Source: Sphingomonas echinoides ATCC 14820 (GTDB lineage: Bacteria > Pseudomonadota > Alphaproteobacteria > Sphingomonadales > Sphingomonadaceae). From it: a DNA stretch of 64,000 bases. Each line of letters starts with the position of its first letter. The first letter of the stretch is position 1. Under the pieces are notes generated by a model. The model worked only from the letters and a program-made list of their open reading frames with translations. It did no database searches and was not told the origin of the DNA. The position numbers were made by a program, and so were the translations under genes. This document shows positions 17,300 through 27,290 of the stretch, in pieces. The DNA lies in NCBI RefSeq assembly GCF_000241465.1, contig NZ_JH584235.1:1379792-1443791 (forward strand), given 5' to 3'.

Positions 17300-18490
17300 A
17301 TGACGATGAGAGTATATCTGGCCGCCGCTATGGCCCTGGCCGCTGTCCCCGCTTTCGCCAGCGCGCAAACCGCCGACACGCCGCCTGCCGCCGCTGCCGC
17401 GCCCGATTATGGCAAGCCCGAAAGCTGGCTGTGCCGCCCCGGCAAGGTCGATCCGTGCGACGCCAACCAGGATGCGACGATCATCAAGGCCGATGGATCG
17501 CGCAGCACCGAGAAATTCTCGGCGACCACCGATCCGAAATTCGATTGTTTCTACGTCTATCCCACCGTCTCGAACGATCCGACGCCCAATAGCGACATGG
17601 TCGCGGGTCCCGAAGAGGACTCGGTCGCCGCTTTCCAGGCCGGGCGCTTCGCCAAATATTGCCGCGTGTTCGCGCCGCTCTATCGCCAGGTGACGATCGC
17701 GGCACTCCGCGCGAAGCTGATCGGCAAGCCCGACACGTCGGACCGGGCGATGGCCTATCACGACGTCAAGGCAGCGTGGGAGGAGTATCTCGCCTACGAC
17801 AATCACGGGCGCGGCGTCGTGCTGATTGGCCATAGCCAGGGCGCGGGTATCCTGAAAAGCCTGGTCGCCAAGGCGATCGAGGGCACGCCGGCGCAGCAGC
17901 AGATCATCTCCGTGCTGATCCCGGGCACCACGGTCGCGGTGCCGGAGGGCAAAGACGTAGGCGGCGATCTGCAATCGACACCGCTCTGCCACACCGCCAA
18001 GGATGTCGGCTGCGTTGTCAGCTACGTCACCTTCCGCGCCGATGCGCCGCCGCCCGCCAACAGCCATTTCGGCTTGGTCAGCGAGCCCGGCATGGTCGCG
18101 GCCTGCGTCGATCCGGCGGCGCTAACCGGCGGTGCCACCACCGACGCCTATCTCGGCGCGAAGGGCGCTGGCATGAGCAGCTTGCCGATGGGGCCGTGGA
18201 CGACCGATGGCGCGCCCGTCACGACTCCGTTCGTCAAGGTGCCGGGCCTGCTCAGCACCGCCTGCGCCAGCACGGGCAAGGTCCATTATCTGGCGCTGAC
18301 GATCCACGCCCAGCCGACCGACAAACGCACCGGCACGATCGTCGGCGACATCGTCTATGGCGGGATGACGCTCCGGGACTGGGGCCTGCACTTGATCGAT
18401 ATGCCGGTGGTGATGGGCAATCTGGTCGAGCTCAGCAACCTCCAGGCCAAAGCGTGGTTGGCCAAGCACCCGGCGTCACCGGCGGGCTGA
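17300..18490 (+). CDS. Secreted DUF3089 alpha/beta-hydrolase
   Basis: A protein of 396 aa from ATG 17300, with GGGGGAG 10 bases upstream and a signal peptide (residues 1-26, A-F-A-S-A-Q). DUF3089 features are present: C-F-Y-V-Y-P-T-V, the A-P-L-Y-R-Q motif and the nucleophile elbow G-H-S-Q-G-A with Ser179. These enzymes are lipase- or esterase-like; the natural substrate is unknown. Its stop lies inside the 3' end of the convergent glycosyltransferase gene (15-bp overlap). Confidence 0.85.
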   Translation: MTMRVYLAAAMALAAVPAFASAQTADTPPAAAAAPDYGKPESWLCRPGKVDPCDANQDATIIKADGSRSTEKFSATTDPKFDCFYVYPTVSNDPTPNSDMVAGPEEDSVAAFQAGRFAKYCRVFAPLYRQVTIAALRAKLIGKPDTSDRAMAYHDVKAAWEEYLAYDNHGRGVVLIGHSQGAGILKSLVAKAIEGTPAQQQIISVLIPGTTVAVPEGKDVGGDLQSTPLCHTAKDVGCVVSYVTFRADAPPPANSHFGLVSEPGMVAACVDPAALTGGATTDAYLGAKGAGMSSLPMGPWTTDGAPVTTPFVKVPGLLSTACASTGKVHYLALTIHAQPTDKRTGTIVGDIVYGGMTLRDWGLHLIDMPVVMGNLVELSNLQAKAWLAKHPASPAG

Positions 18491-19648
18491 CACCAGCCCG
18501 GCAAGGTGGTCGTAGAGCGCGGCGGTATTGGCCGCCCAGGTAAAACGTTCCGCGCCACGGCGGACATTTTGCGCGCTCGGCGGATTGGCGAGCACAGCGC
18601 CAATCGCTTCTGCAAAAGCGGACGCGCTGCGATCGACGATGCGGCCGAGGGCGGGCTCGGTCACCACCTCCGCCGCCCCGCCTGCGCTGGTAATGACAAT
18701 GGGCGTTCCGCAGGCCAGTGCCTCGACCCAGGCATTGGCGAGCCCCTCCGATGCTGACGCCAGCGCCATCACATCCGCCGCGCCGAGCAAGGCGGGGAGA
18801 TCGCCATGCGGGACGCTGCCCAACAGCCGCACACGATCCGCGAGGCCAAGCGTCGCAATCTGCGTGGTGAGAGCGGCGCGCGCGGTGCCCTCACCCGCGA
18901 TCAGCAGTGTTGCGCCGGGCAGCGAGGCCATCGCCTCCACCACCACATCATGGCCCTTGCGCGGGATCAGTGCGCCGAGCGAGACGATCAGCGGCCCCGT
19001 AACTCCATAAGCCGCTTTGGCGGCGGCGCGATCGCGGGGCCCGAAGCGATCGAGATCGACCCCGGTATGGTGCACCCGAATACGCGACTCTGTCAGGCCA
19101 AGCGCCACCATGTCGCTGCGCATCGCCTGCGACACCGCGAGCAGCCCGTCCGCCGCCTGCCCCGCCGCAATCACCTGCGCGGCCGTCGCGGACGCACGCC
19201 CCCAATGATGGATGTCTGCGCCGCGCGCCTTGATCGACACCGGCACGCCGAAATGGTGCCCGAGCGCAACCGCTGCAGGACCATCGGGAAAGAAGAACTC
19301 GGCATCGATCACGTCGAACCGAAACTCGCGGCGCAGCGCGGTGAGCATGGGTGTCAAGCGCCGCACCATCGCGCCCGCATGAAACCGCCCGCCGGTGCCG
19401 GGCAGCGCGAGAAAGCGCGGGCGGCGGATGTTGAGGCCCTTCCACGTCTCGCGCTCGGGCAAGGCCGCAAGTGGTGCGTAATGCTCGTGCCGCGCAAGCG
19501 GCCAGGGCGGCATCCCGAGCGGTGCCACCACGCGCAGATCGACATCCGGGTGCGCCGCCAGCCCAAGCGTCTGCCGTTCGACAAACACCCCAAAATTGGG
19601 CCGCGACGCATCGGGAAACAGCGTCGAAAGGGTCAGCACGCGCAGCAT
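18476..19648 (-). CDS. GT4-type glycosyltransferase
   Basis: A protein of 390 aa with the two Rossmann domains of the GT-B fold. The N-terminal domain begins L-R-V-L-T-L-S-T-L-F-P-D. The C-terminal GT4 signature has L-I-V-S-L-G-A-L-I-P-R-K-G-H-D, then E-G-L-A-N-A-W-V-E-A-L-A-C-G-T-P-I-V. It should transfer a nucleotide-activated sugar in the cytoplasm, likely for exopolysaccharide or glycolipid. The upstream gene on the same strand makes fructose/mannose-6-phosphate, consistent with a mannose supply. A hairpin (19678-19704) separates the two. Confidence 0.9.
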   Translation of the reverse strand: MLRVLTLSTLFPDASRPNFGVFVERQTLGLAAHPDVDLRVVAPLGMPPWPLARHEHYAPLAALPERETWKGLNIRRPRFLALPGTGGRFHAGAMVRRLTPMLTALRREFRFDVIDAEFFFPDGPAAVALGHHFGVPVSIKARGADIHHWGRASATAAQVIAAGQAADGLLAVSQAMRSDMVALGLTESRIRVHHTGVDLDRFGPRDRAAAKAAYGVTGPLIVSLGALIPRKGHDVVVEAMASLPGATLLIAGEGTARAALTTQIATLGLADRVRLLGSVPHGDLPALLGAADVMALASASEGLANAWVEALACGTPIVITSAGGAAEVVTEPALGRIVDRSASAFAEAIGAVLANPPSAQNVRRGAERFTWAANTAALYDHLAGLVSARR

Positions 19649-19677
19649 AAGCGCGCTGTAGCGCGAAAGGCTTACCG

Positions 19678-19704
19678 TTTCCCTCCCCGCCAGGGGGAGG
19701 GAAA
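19678..19704. repeat. 11-bp-arm hairpin between manA-like and glycosyltransferase genes
   Basis: Arms 19678-19688 and 19694-19704 are exact reverse complements (pyrimidine-rich TTTCCCTCCCC on the plus strand) around a five-base loop. On the minus strand it ends in A/C rather than a T-run, so it may only attenuate transcription from the isomerase gene. Confidence 0.6.
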
Positions 19705-19708
19705 GACG

Positions 19709-20533
19709 TCAGATGCGCGTGTCGCCCGGATAGGCCAGCAACAGGTCGCTGCCGACCTCAGCAGCGATTTCGCAGCGACCGGTCAGCGTCAGGCATTCGC
19801 CCGCTTGCCACGCAACACCGTCGACCACACCCGCGCCCGCCACGGGCACGAGCCACGCCGTCACCCCATCGGGCAATGCGATGACGCGGTGACCGCCGGC
19901 AAAGCGCTCGACCACGAATTTCGGCCCTTCGGCCAGCACCTGATGATCGCCGCTATCGGGAGCGGGCGTGGGCAGCGGCACGAACGGCACCGGGTTCGAC
20001 ACCGCGACACCCGCATCGAGATGGAGCTCCCGGTCGCTGCCATAATCATACAGGCGATAGGTCAGATCGACATTCTGCTGCACCTCGATCACGGTGATGC
20101 CAGCCCCGATCGCGTGAATCGTCCCGGCTTGCGAATAATAGAATTCGCCCGCCTTGACCGGCTTCCAGTCGAGCAGATGCGCGATCGAGCCATCAAGCGA
20201 TGCCGCGCGCAGCGCCTCATGCGTCATCGGTTCCAGCGTGCCGAGCGCGATCGTCGAATCGGGCTCGGCTGCCAGAATCAGCCATGCCTCGTCCTTGCCG
20301 CGCGGATAGCCCGCTGCCTGCGCGGCCGCATCGTCGGGGTGAACCTGCACCGACAATTTTTCGCTGGTGAACAGATATTTGATCAGCAGCTCGGGCTCGC
20401 CCGCATGCGGCGTTTGGAACCACACTTCGCCGACCTTTTCCCCACCCGGTGCCGGATTGGCAAAGCCGGGCCACAATTGCGTGCGACCCCAGGGCTTCTC
20501 GACGCGTTTGGTGGCAAGCAAGGTGGCGGTCAC
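19709..20533 (-). CDS. manA: Class I mannose-6-phosphate isomerase
   Basis: A protein of 274 aa starting with GTG, with GGAG nine bases upstream. Type I phosphomannose isomerase motifs are present: K-P-W-G near the N terminus, S-V-Q-V-H-P-D-D with a zinc-binding His, G-K-D-E-A-W, and the late A-G-T-I-H-A-I-G and Y-R-L-Y-D-Y. It interconverts fructose-6-P and mannose-6-P, feeding GDP-mannose. The length is that of the short bacterial class. Confidence 0.85.
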   Translation of the reverse strand: MTATLLATKRVEKPWGRTQLWPGFANPAPGGEKVGEVWFQTPHAGEPELLIKYLFTSEKLSVQVHPDDAAAQAAGYPRGKDEAWLILAAEPDSTIALGTLEPMTHEALRAASLDGSIAHLLDWKPVKAGEFYYSQAGTIHAIGAGITVIEVQQNVDLTYRLYDYGSDRELHLDAGVAVSNPVPFVPLPTPAPDSGDHQVLAEGPKFVVERFAGGHRVIALPDGVTAWLVPVAGAGVVDGVAWQAGECLTLTGRCEIAAEVGSDLLLAYPGDTRI

Positions 20534-20668
20534 GGGGGTACTCCAATCGAATCCGGAAGTGGCAACGCTCCGATAGCGCGAAGCGATCCGTAATGAAAAC
20601 GCGCCGTCGCAAGCACCCCGACGAAAAGGATTGTTCGCGCCTCGGGGGTTAGGCTAAGGCTTACGGCG

Positions 20669-21622
20669 ATGCGTACCCCCCTTACCCGCTCGCCCCTTTT
20701 CCGCAGCCTCGCGGTCGGCCTGATTGCCGCGACTGTGCTCACCTCCACGGGGTGCGCGCGCAACCGGACCAAGGGCGATATTCCCTATGTCGCGCGCGAC
20801 GTCGGCACGCTGTATACGGCGGCGAAGAAGCGGCTCGACAATAAGGAATATAAGCTGGCGGCGGCATTGTTCGACGAAGTCGAGCGGCAGCACCCTTATT
20901 CGGTATGGGCGCGCCGCGCGCAGTTGATGAGCGCCTTCAGTTATTATCTCGCGCATGATTACACCGCCTCGATCCAATCGGCACAGCGCTTCATCTCGGT
21001 CCACCCCGGCAACCGCGATGCCGCATACGCTTATTATCTCGTCGCGCTCGGTTATTATGAACAGATTAGCGACGTCACGCGCGACCAGAAAATCACGCAG
21101 CAGGCGTTGGATGCGCTGGGCGAGCTGACGCGCCGCTATCCCAACACGCGCTATGCCGCCGATGCGCGTTTGAAGATCGATCTCGTGCGCGACCATTTGG
21201 CCGGCAAGGAAATGGAAATCGGTCGCTTTTACGAAACGCGCGGCCAATGGCTCGCCGCGACAATGCGCTTCCGCAAGGTGGTCGATGACTATCAGACGAC
21301 CACGCACGCACCCGAAGCCCTCATGCGCCTGACCGAAACCTATCTCGCGCTCGGCGTGCCCGACGAGGCGCGCAAGGCCGCCGCCGTGCTGGGGGCCAAT
21401 TATCCCGGCACGCAATGGTATAGCCGCGCGTACAAATTGTCGGAGGAACACCCCCCCGTCGCGGTCGCGGCGATCGCGCCGGGCCAGTTGATCGTGCTAC
21501 CGGCCGACAAATCGCTTCCCGACAAGCCCATCAAGACTCGCGAGCCGAAGCGCGACGCGCGCGCTTTGCCGCCCACGGGCGGATCGTCGACCAACCCTGG
21601 CAACCCCAATCCGGGCAGCTGA
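20669..21622 (+). CDS. bamD: Outer membrane assembly lipoprotein BamD
   Basis: A protein of 317 aa with a lipoprotein signal ending in the lipobox L-T-S-T-G-C (Cys29). TPR-like repeats follow (K-L-A-A-A-L-F-D-E-V-E-R-Q-H-P-Y-S, then the A-Y-Y-L-V-A-L-G-Y-Y block, typical of BamD). BamD is the essential lipoprotein partner of BamA in beta-barrel insertion. The Pro/Thr/Gly-rich tail (from about residue 280) is low complexity. recN follows 62 bp later, the usual sphingomonad order. Confidence 0.95.
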   Translation: MRTPLTRSPLFRSLAVGLIAATVLTSTGCARNRTKGDIPYVARDVGTLYTAAKKRLDNKEYKLAAALFDEVERQHPYSVWARRAQLMSAFSYYLAHDYTASIQSAQRFISVHPGNRDAAYAYYLVALGYYEQISDVTRDQKITQQALDALGELTRRYPNTRYAADARLKIDLVRDHLAGKEMEIGRFYETRGQWLAATMRFRKVVDDYQTTTHAPEALMRLTETYLALGVPDEARKAAAVLGANYPGTQWYSRAYKLSEEHPPVAVAAIAPGQLIVLPADKSLPDKPIKTREPKRDARALPPTGGSSTNPGNPNPGS

Positions 21623-21684
21623 GGCTCGACCAAAAAGAACGATACCGGAACATCGATTGTTCGGGTAAAGCGGGCGGCAGACCC

Positions 21685-23349
21685 ATGCTGATCTCTCTCG
21701 CCATCCGTGACGTCGTGCTGATCGAGGCGCTGGACCTGCACTTCGGGCAGGGCCTGGGCGTGCTGACCGGTGAGACCGGCGCGGGCAAGTCGATCCTGCT
21801 CGATGCGCTGGGCTTGGCGCTCGGCGCGCGCGGCGATGCCGGGCTGGTGCGGCAGGGGGCGACCCAAGCCGTGGTTACCGCCACTTTCGATACGCCGCAC
21901 GCGACCGGGCCGATCGCCACCTTGCTCGGCGAGAACGGCTTCGACGTCGACCCCGGCGAACCGCTGATGATCCGGCGAATCGTCAAGGCAGATGGCGGCA
22001 GCCGCGCCTTCGTCAACGATCAGCCGGCCTCGGCTGGCCTGTTGCGCGAACTCGCGACCTATCTCGTCGAAATCCACGGCCAGCATGATGATCGCGGGCT
22101 GCTCAACGCGCGCGGGCATCGTGCGCTGCTCGACGCGTTCGGCCGGATCGACGCGAGCGCCACCGCCACTGCCTACAAGACCTGGCGCGACGCCGAGACG
22201 GCGCTCGCCACGGCGCACGCCACGATCGACACCGCCGCGCGCGACCGCGAATGGCTGGAACACGCAGTCGCCGAATTGCGCGCGCTCGCCCCCGAACCGG
22301 GCGAGGAGGAAGCGCTCGCCGAACGCCGCCGCACGATGCAGCGGTCGGAAAAGATCGCCGCCGATCTCGCCGCGATCGAAGGCTGGCTGGAGGGATCGGA
22401 CGGCGGCCTGTCGCAGCTCCGCCAGGCGGCGCGCGTGCTGGAACGGATCGCCGGAGACCATGAGGCGCTCGCCGAAGCGCTGGCGGCGGTCGATCGCGCG
22501 GTGATCGAGGGCGCAGTCGCCGAGGAAAAACTGCGCGAGGCCAAGGCCGATCTCTGGTTCGATCCCGCCGCGCTGGAAGAGGATGAGGCGCGGCTGTTCG
22601 AACTGCGCGGCATGGCGCGCAAGCACCGCGTCCAGCCCGATGCGCTGGCCGACTTGGCCGCAGAACTCGCCGCCCGGCTGGAGGCGCTCGACGCCGGGGA
22701 AGAAGGCCTCGCCGCGCTCGAAGCCAAGCTCACCGCCGCCCGTGCCGCGTATGACAAGGCCGCCACCACGCTCAGCGCAGCGCGCAGCGCCGCCGCGCTA
22801 CGGCTCGACGCTGCGGTCAAAGGCGAGTTGGTCCCGCTGAAACTCGACGCAGCGCGCTTCCGCACCGTCGTGGCCCCGGCGCCGGAAGAACAGTGGTCGG
22901 CAGCGGGCAAGGACCGCGTCGAATTCGAGATTTCGACCAACCCCGGCGCGCCGTTCGCGCCCTTGGTCAAGATCGCCTCGGGCGGCGAATTGTCGCGCTT
23001 CATCCTCGCGCTGAAGGTCGCGCTCGCCGAGCAAGGCGGGGCCGCGACGATGATCTTCGACGAAATCGACCGCGGCGTCGGCGGTGCGGTGGCCAGCGCA
23101 ATCGGCGAACGACTCGCGCGGCTGGCCGAGGCCACGCAATTGCTGGTCGTCACGCACAGCCCGCAAGTCGCCGCGCGCGGGCAGCATCATCTGCTCATCG
23201 CCAAGAGCCATGACGGTACCGTCACCCGCACCGGCGTGACCCGGCTCGACGACGCCACCCGCCGCGAGGAAATCGCGCGCATGCTCTCGGGCGCGACGAT
23301 CACCCCGGAGGCACGCGCCCAAGCCGATCGGTTGCTGGAAACGGCGTAA
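21685..23349 (+). CDS. recN: DNA repair protein RecN
   Basis: A protein of 554 aa, an SMC-like ATPase for double-strand break repair. Walker A G-E-T-G-A-G-K-S is at residues 29-36. A Glu/Ala-rich coiled coil fills about 150-370, followed by the ABC signature S-G-G-E-L-S-R-F and the Walker B M-I-F-D-E-I-D-R-G-V-G-G. The C-terminal H-S-P-Q-V-A-A-R-G is the H-loop. Length is normal. A pair of large palindromes follows the stop. Confidence 0.97.
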   Translation: MLISLAIRDVVLIEALDLHFGQGLGVLTGETGAGKSILLDALGLALGARGDAGLVRQGATQAVVTATFDTPHATGPIATLLGENGFDVDPGEPLMIRRIVKADGGSRAFVNDQPASAGLLRELATYLVEIHGQHDDRGLLNARGHRALLDAFGRIDASATATAYKTWRDAETALATAHATIDTAARDREWLEHAVAELRALAPEPGEEEALAERRRTMQRSEKIAADLAAIEGWLEGSDGGLSQLRQAARVLERIAGDHEALAEALAAVDRAVIEGAVAEEKLREAKADLWFDPAALEEDEARLFELRGMARKHRVQPDALADLAAELAARLEALDAGEEGLAALEAKLTAARAAYDKAATTLSAARSAAALRLDAAVKGELVPLKLDAARFRTVVAPAPEEQWSAAGKDRVEFEISTNPGAPFAPLVKIASGGELSRFILALKVALAEQGGAATMIFDEIDRGVGGAVASAIGERLARLAEATQLLVVTHSPQVAARGQHHLLIAKSHDGTVTRTGVTRLDDATRREEIARMLSGATITPEARAQADRLLETA

Positions 23350-23385
23350 CGCGCCAGCACCGGGAACCCGCAAACTCAGCGCCAC

Positions 23386-23487
23386 CCCCGTCACCCCGGG
23401 TTTATCCCGGGGTCTGCCGTGCCACACCACCGCCGCCCGCAGAATCCGCATCGCAGTGGACCCCGGGATAAACCCGGGGTGACGGGG
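23386..23487. repeat. Inverted repeat, 29-bp perfect arms
   Basis: Positions 23386-23414 and 23459-23487 are exact reverse complements around a 44-bp spacer. Each arm is itself near-palindromic (CCCCGGG...CCCGGGG). It begins 36 bp after the recN stop. The core is related to the element at 32900-32996. Confidence 0.85.
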
Positions 23488-23529
23488 CGATGACGGACCG
23501 CATCCGCCTCTCTCCTTTCCCCGCCCTTT

Positions 23530-23637
23530 TCCTTCCCCGGCGAAGGCCGGGGCCCAGCAGCGAAGGTGTTTGCAAGCGAACGCAACGCACGCCTTCAGGC
23601 CGCTCCCAGCTGGGCCCCGGCCTTCGCCGGGGAAGGA
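23530..23637. repeat. Inverted repeat, 29-bp perfect arms, different family
   Basis: Positions 23530-23558 and 23609-23637 are exact reverse complements around a 50-bp spacer. The core CCCCGGCGAAGGCCGGGG is itself palindromic. The right arm ends 18 bp from the stop of the convergent small gene. Confidence 0.85.
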
Positions 23638-23655
23638 GTAGGGGAAGCGCTGCCC

Positions 23656-23985
23656 TCAAAACGGCATCGTCACCGTGAACATGATGCGATTGGCGACCTT
23701 GCCATCGACGGTCCCGCCCCGTTCGGCGTGGAGATTGCCGCGCGCACCTTTGCCCAGATCGACCCCGATCCCCGGCCCGCCGACTTCGGCATATTTTTCG
23801 GGCAGCGGACGCGCGCGGAATTTCTCGGCTGCGTCACGGCTGCCGCACACCACGATGTCGCTTCCTGAGTCTGCCGTTGGACACGAGGCCGGATGCCAGG
23901 CGGCGGGCAAATCGACGCTCGCGCGACGTTGCGGCGGAGCGTCGGGCGGAGTCGTCTGTACCATTGCCAACATCGTCAGGATCAT
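23656..23985 (-). CDS. Small protein of unknown function, probably exported
   Basis: A protein of 109 aa starting at ATG 23985, with GAGGGG five bases upstream. The N terminus is weakly hydrophobic and short. A conserved-looking block D-I-V-V-C-G-S-R-D-A-A-E-K-F-R-A-R-P-L-P contains one of the two cysteines and reminds me of small sphingomonad proteins with an I-V-V-C-x-R motif; no function is known to me. It is divergent from the cold-shock gene. Confidence 0.6.
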   Translation of the reverse strand: MILTMLAMVQTTPPDAPPQRRASVDLPAAWHPASCPTADSGSDIVVCGSRDAAEKFRARPLPEKYAEVGGPGIGVDLGKGARGNLHAERGGTVDGKVANRIMFTVTMPF

Positions 23986-24354
23986 GATCGGCCCCTCTGC
24001 CGCAATGTTTCGCCGAGGCTAACCGGCTTCGTGCAGCGACACAATCCGCCCCTCCGCGCAATCCCCACGACATGTCCCGAACAACCTGCTATGGTGGGCC
24101 CATCGCGCGAGTCCGCTCCCAAGCATCGCGCGGCTGAGAGACCCACCGCGCTCCCGCTTGCCTGGCATCGGACTGGAGCTCGTGTCTCTCCCTTTCTTCT
24201 CTTTCGTCCAGCCTGCCCGCAGCGGAATTTCCGCGCGCGGCTGACGCCTTGTGATCGGATGCGTCGGCCGGGGCCGGACGTCGCATCCGTCTTCGATCTC
24301 GGCCCCATCCGGTACCGACGCTGCGGCGCGGCACCGGCACGTAAGGAATTAGAT
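23986..24354 (+). promoter_or_regulatory. 369-bp leader and promoter region of the cold-shock gene
   Basis: No gene is visible. A stable stem-loop lies at 24256-24289 (8-bp outer stem CGGATGCG/CGCATCCG with a GC-rich inner hairpin), about 65 bases before the csp start. Long structured leaders that refold in the cold are known for cspA genes. Promoter elements could not be fixed by eye. Confidence 0.45.
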
Positions 24355-24561
24355 ATGGCTATCGGCACCGTTAAGTTCTTCAACGCCGACAAGGGTTATG
24401 GTTTCATCGCGCCTGAGGGCGGCGGTGGCGATGCCTTCGTCCACATCAGCGCGGTGGAAGCCGCCGGCATGGCCACGCTCGACCGCGACCAGCGCGTTTC
24501 GTACGAGTTGGAAGAAGACCGTCGCGGCAAGGTTTCGGCCGTCCGGCTGGCGCAAGCCTGA
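24355..24561 (+). CDS. Cold-shock domain protein (CspA family)
   Basis: A protein of 68 aa, a single OB-fold cold-shock domain with both RNA-binding motifs: K-G-Y-G-F-I (RNP1) and D-A-F-V-H-I-S (RNP2). It starts M-A-I-G-T-V-K-F-F-N. It should act as an RNA chaperone or antiterminator. TAAGGA precedes the ATG by seven bases. A long leader upstream suggests post-transcriptional control, and a small gene follows seven bases after the stop. Confidence 0.95.
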   Translation: MAIGTVKFFNADKGYGFIAPEGGGGDAFVHISAVEAAGMATLDRDQRVSYELEEDRRGKVSAVRLAQA

Positions 24562-24567
24562 GCCAAT

Positions 24568-24849
24568 ATGGGGTGTCGCTCATCGGCGGCACCCCGCTTT
24601 CTCGATCCGTTTCCCTCCTATTTGCGGAGATATCCCACGAACACCACCGCCCTGTTCTATCGCGACCGCGCCCGTCAGGCCGAGTCCGACGCGGCTACGG
24701 CCACCCTCGACAATGTTCGCGGCCGCTGGCTGCGCGCCGCCAAAGCCTGGGACGAAATGGCCAGCCGCGCGGAAAAGACCGCCGAGCGCCGTTCGACCAA
24801 CGAAGAGGCCAAGCATCTCGCCGAGATGGACGCCAGCGAAGACGATTAG
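24568..24849 (+). CDS. Small helical protein downstream of the cold-shock gene (start uncertain)
   Basis: The frame from ATG 24568 gives 93 aa. The charged helical part (T-A-L-F-Y-R-D-R-A-R-Q-A-E, later E-K-T-A-E-R-R and E-E-A-K-H-L-A-E-M) looks real; the first 23 residues look like translated leader. ATG 24568 has no ribosome site. A GGAGA lies six bases before an ACG codon at 24637, which begins N-T-T-A-L-F, where I would expect this protein to start. ACG is a rare start, so the true start is unresolved. Function unknown; co-transcription with csp is likely. Confidence 0.6.
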   Translation: MGCRSSAAPRFLDPFPSYLRRYPTNTTALFYRDRARQAESDAATATLDNVRGRWLRAAKAWDEMASRAEKTAERRSTNEEAKHLAEMDASEDD

Positions 24850-24895
24850 CCATTTTGCGTTTGCCGCGCGCGTTATGATGTCCTTGTACGGTTGA

Positions 24896-27100
<2,205 letters not shown>

Positions 27101-27290
27101 GAACACCCGGCTGGGTTACCCCCCGCAGTGTGATGCCATTTTGCAACGCATCATAACTCATTTTTAATGATTCATGAACAGCTACCTCGACTGTCACTTA
27201 ACCGAAATATATCCCGTGCATGGGCTCGCTGCGACGGGGCGACACGAGCCAAGACGCCATTCGCCGGTTGTTTGTAGTCTCAGGGGAAAT

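Larger units (their letters stand above)
23350..23655. other. 306-bp intergenic region made of two large inverted repeats
   Basis: No gene is supported here. The space between recN and the convergent small gene is almost filled by two palindromic elements at 23386-23487 and 23530-23637. Confidence 0.8.

Noticed and set aside
27174..27290. Earlier start of the first TonB receptor
   Set aside because: It adds 39 residues before the signal peptide and lacks a ribosome site; ATG 27291 has AGGGGA.
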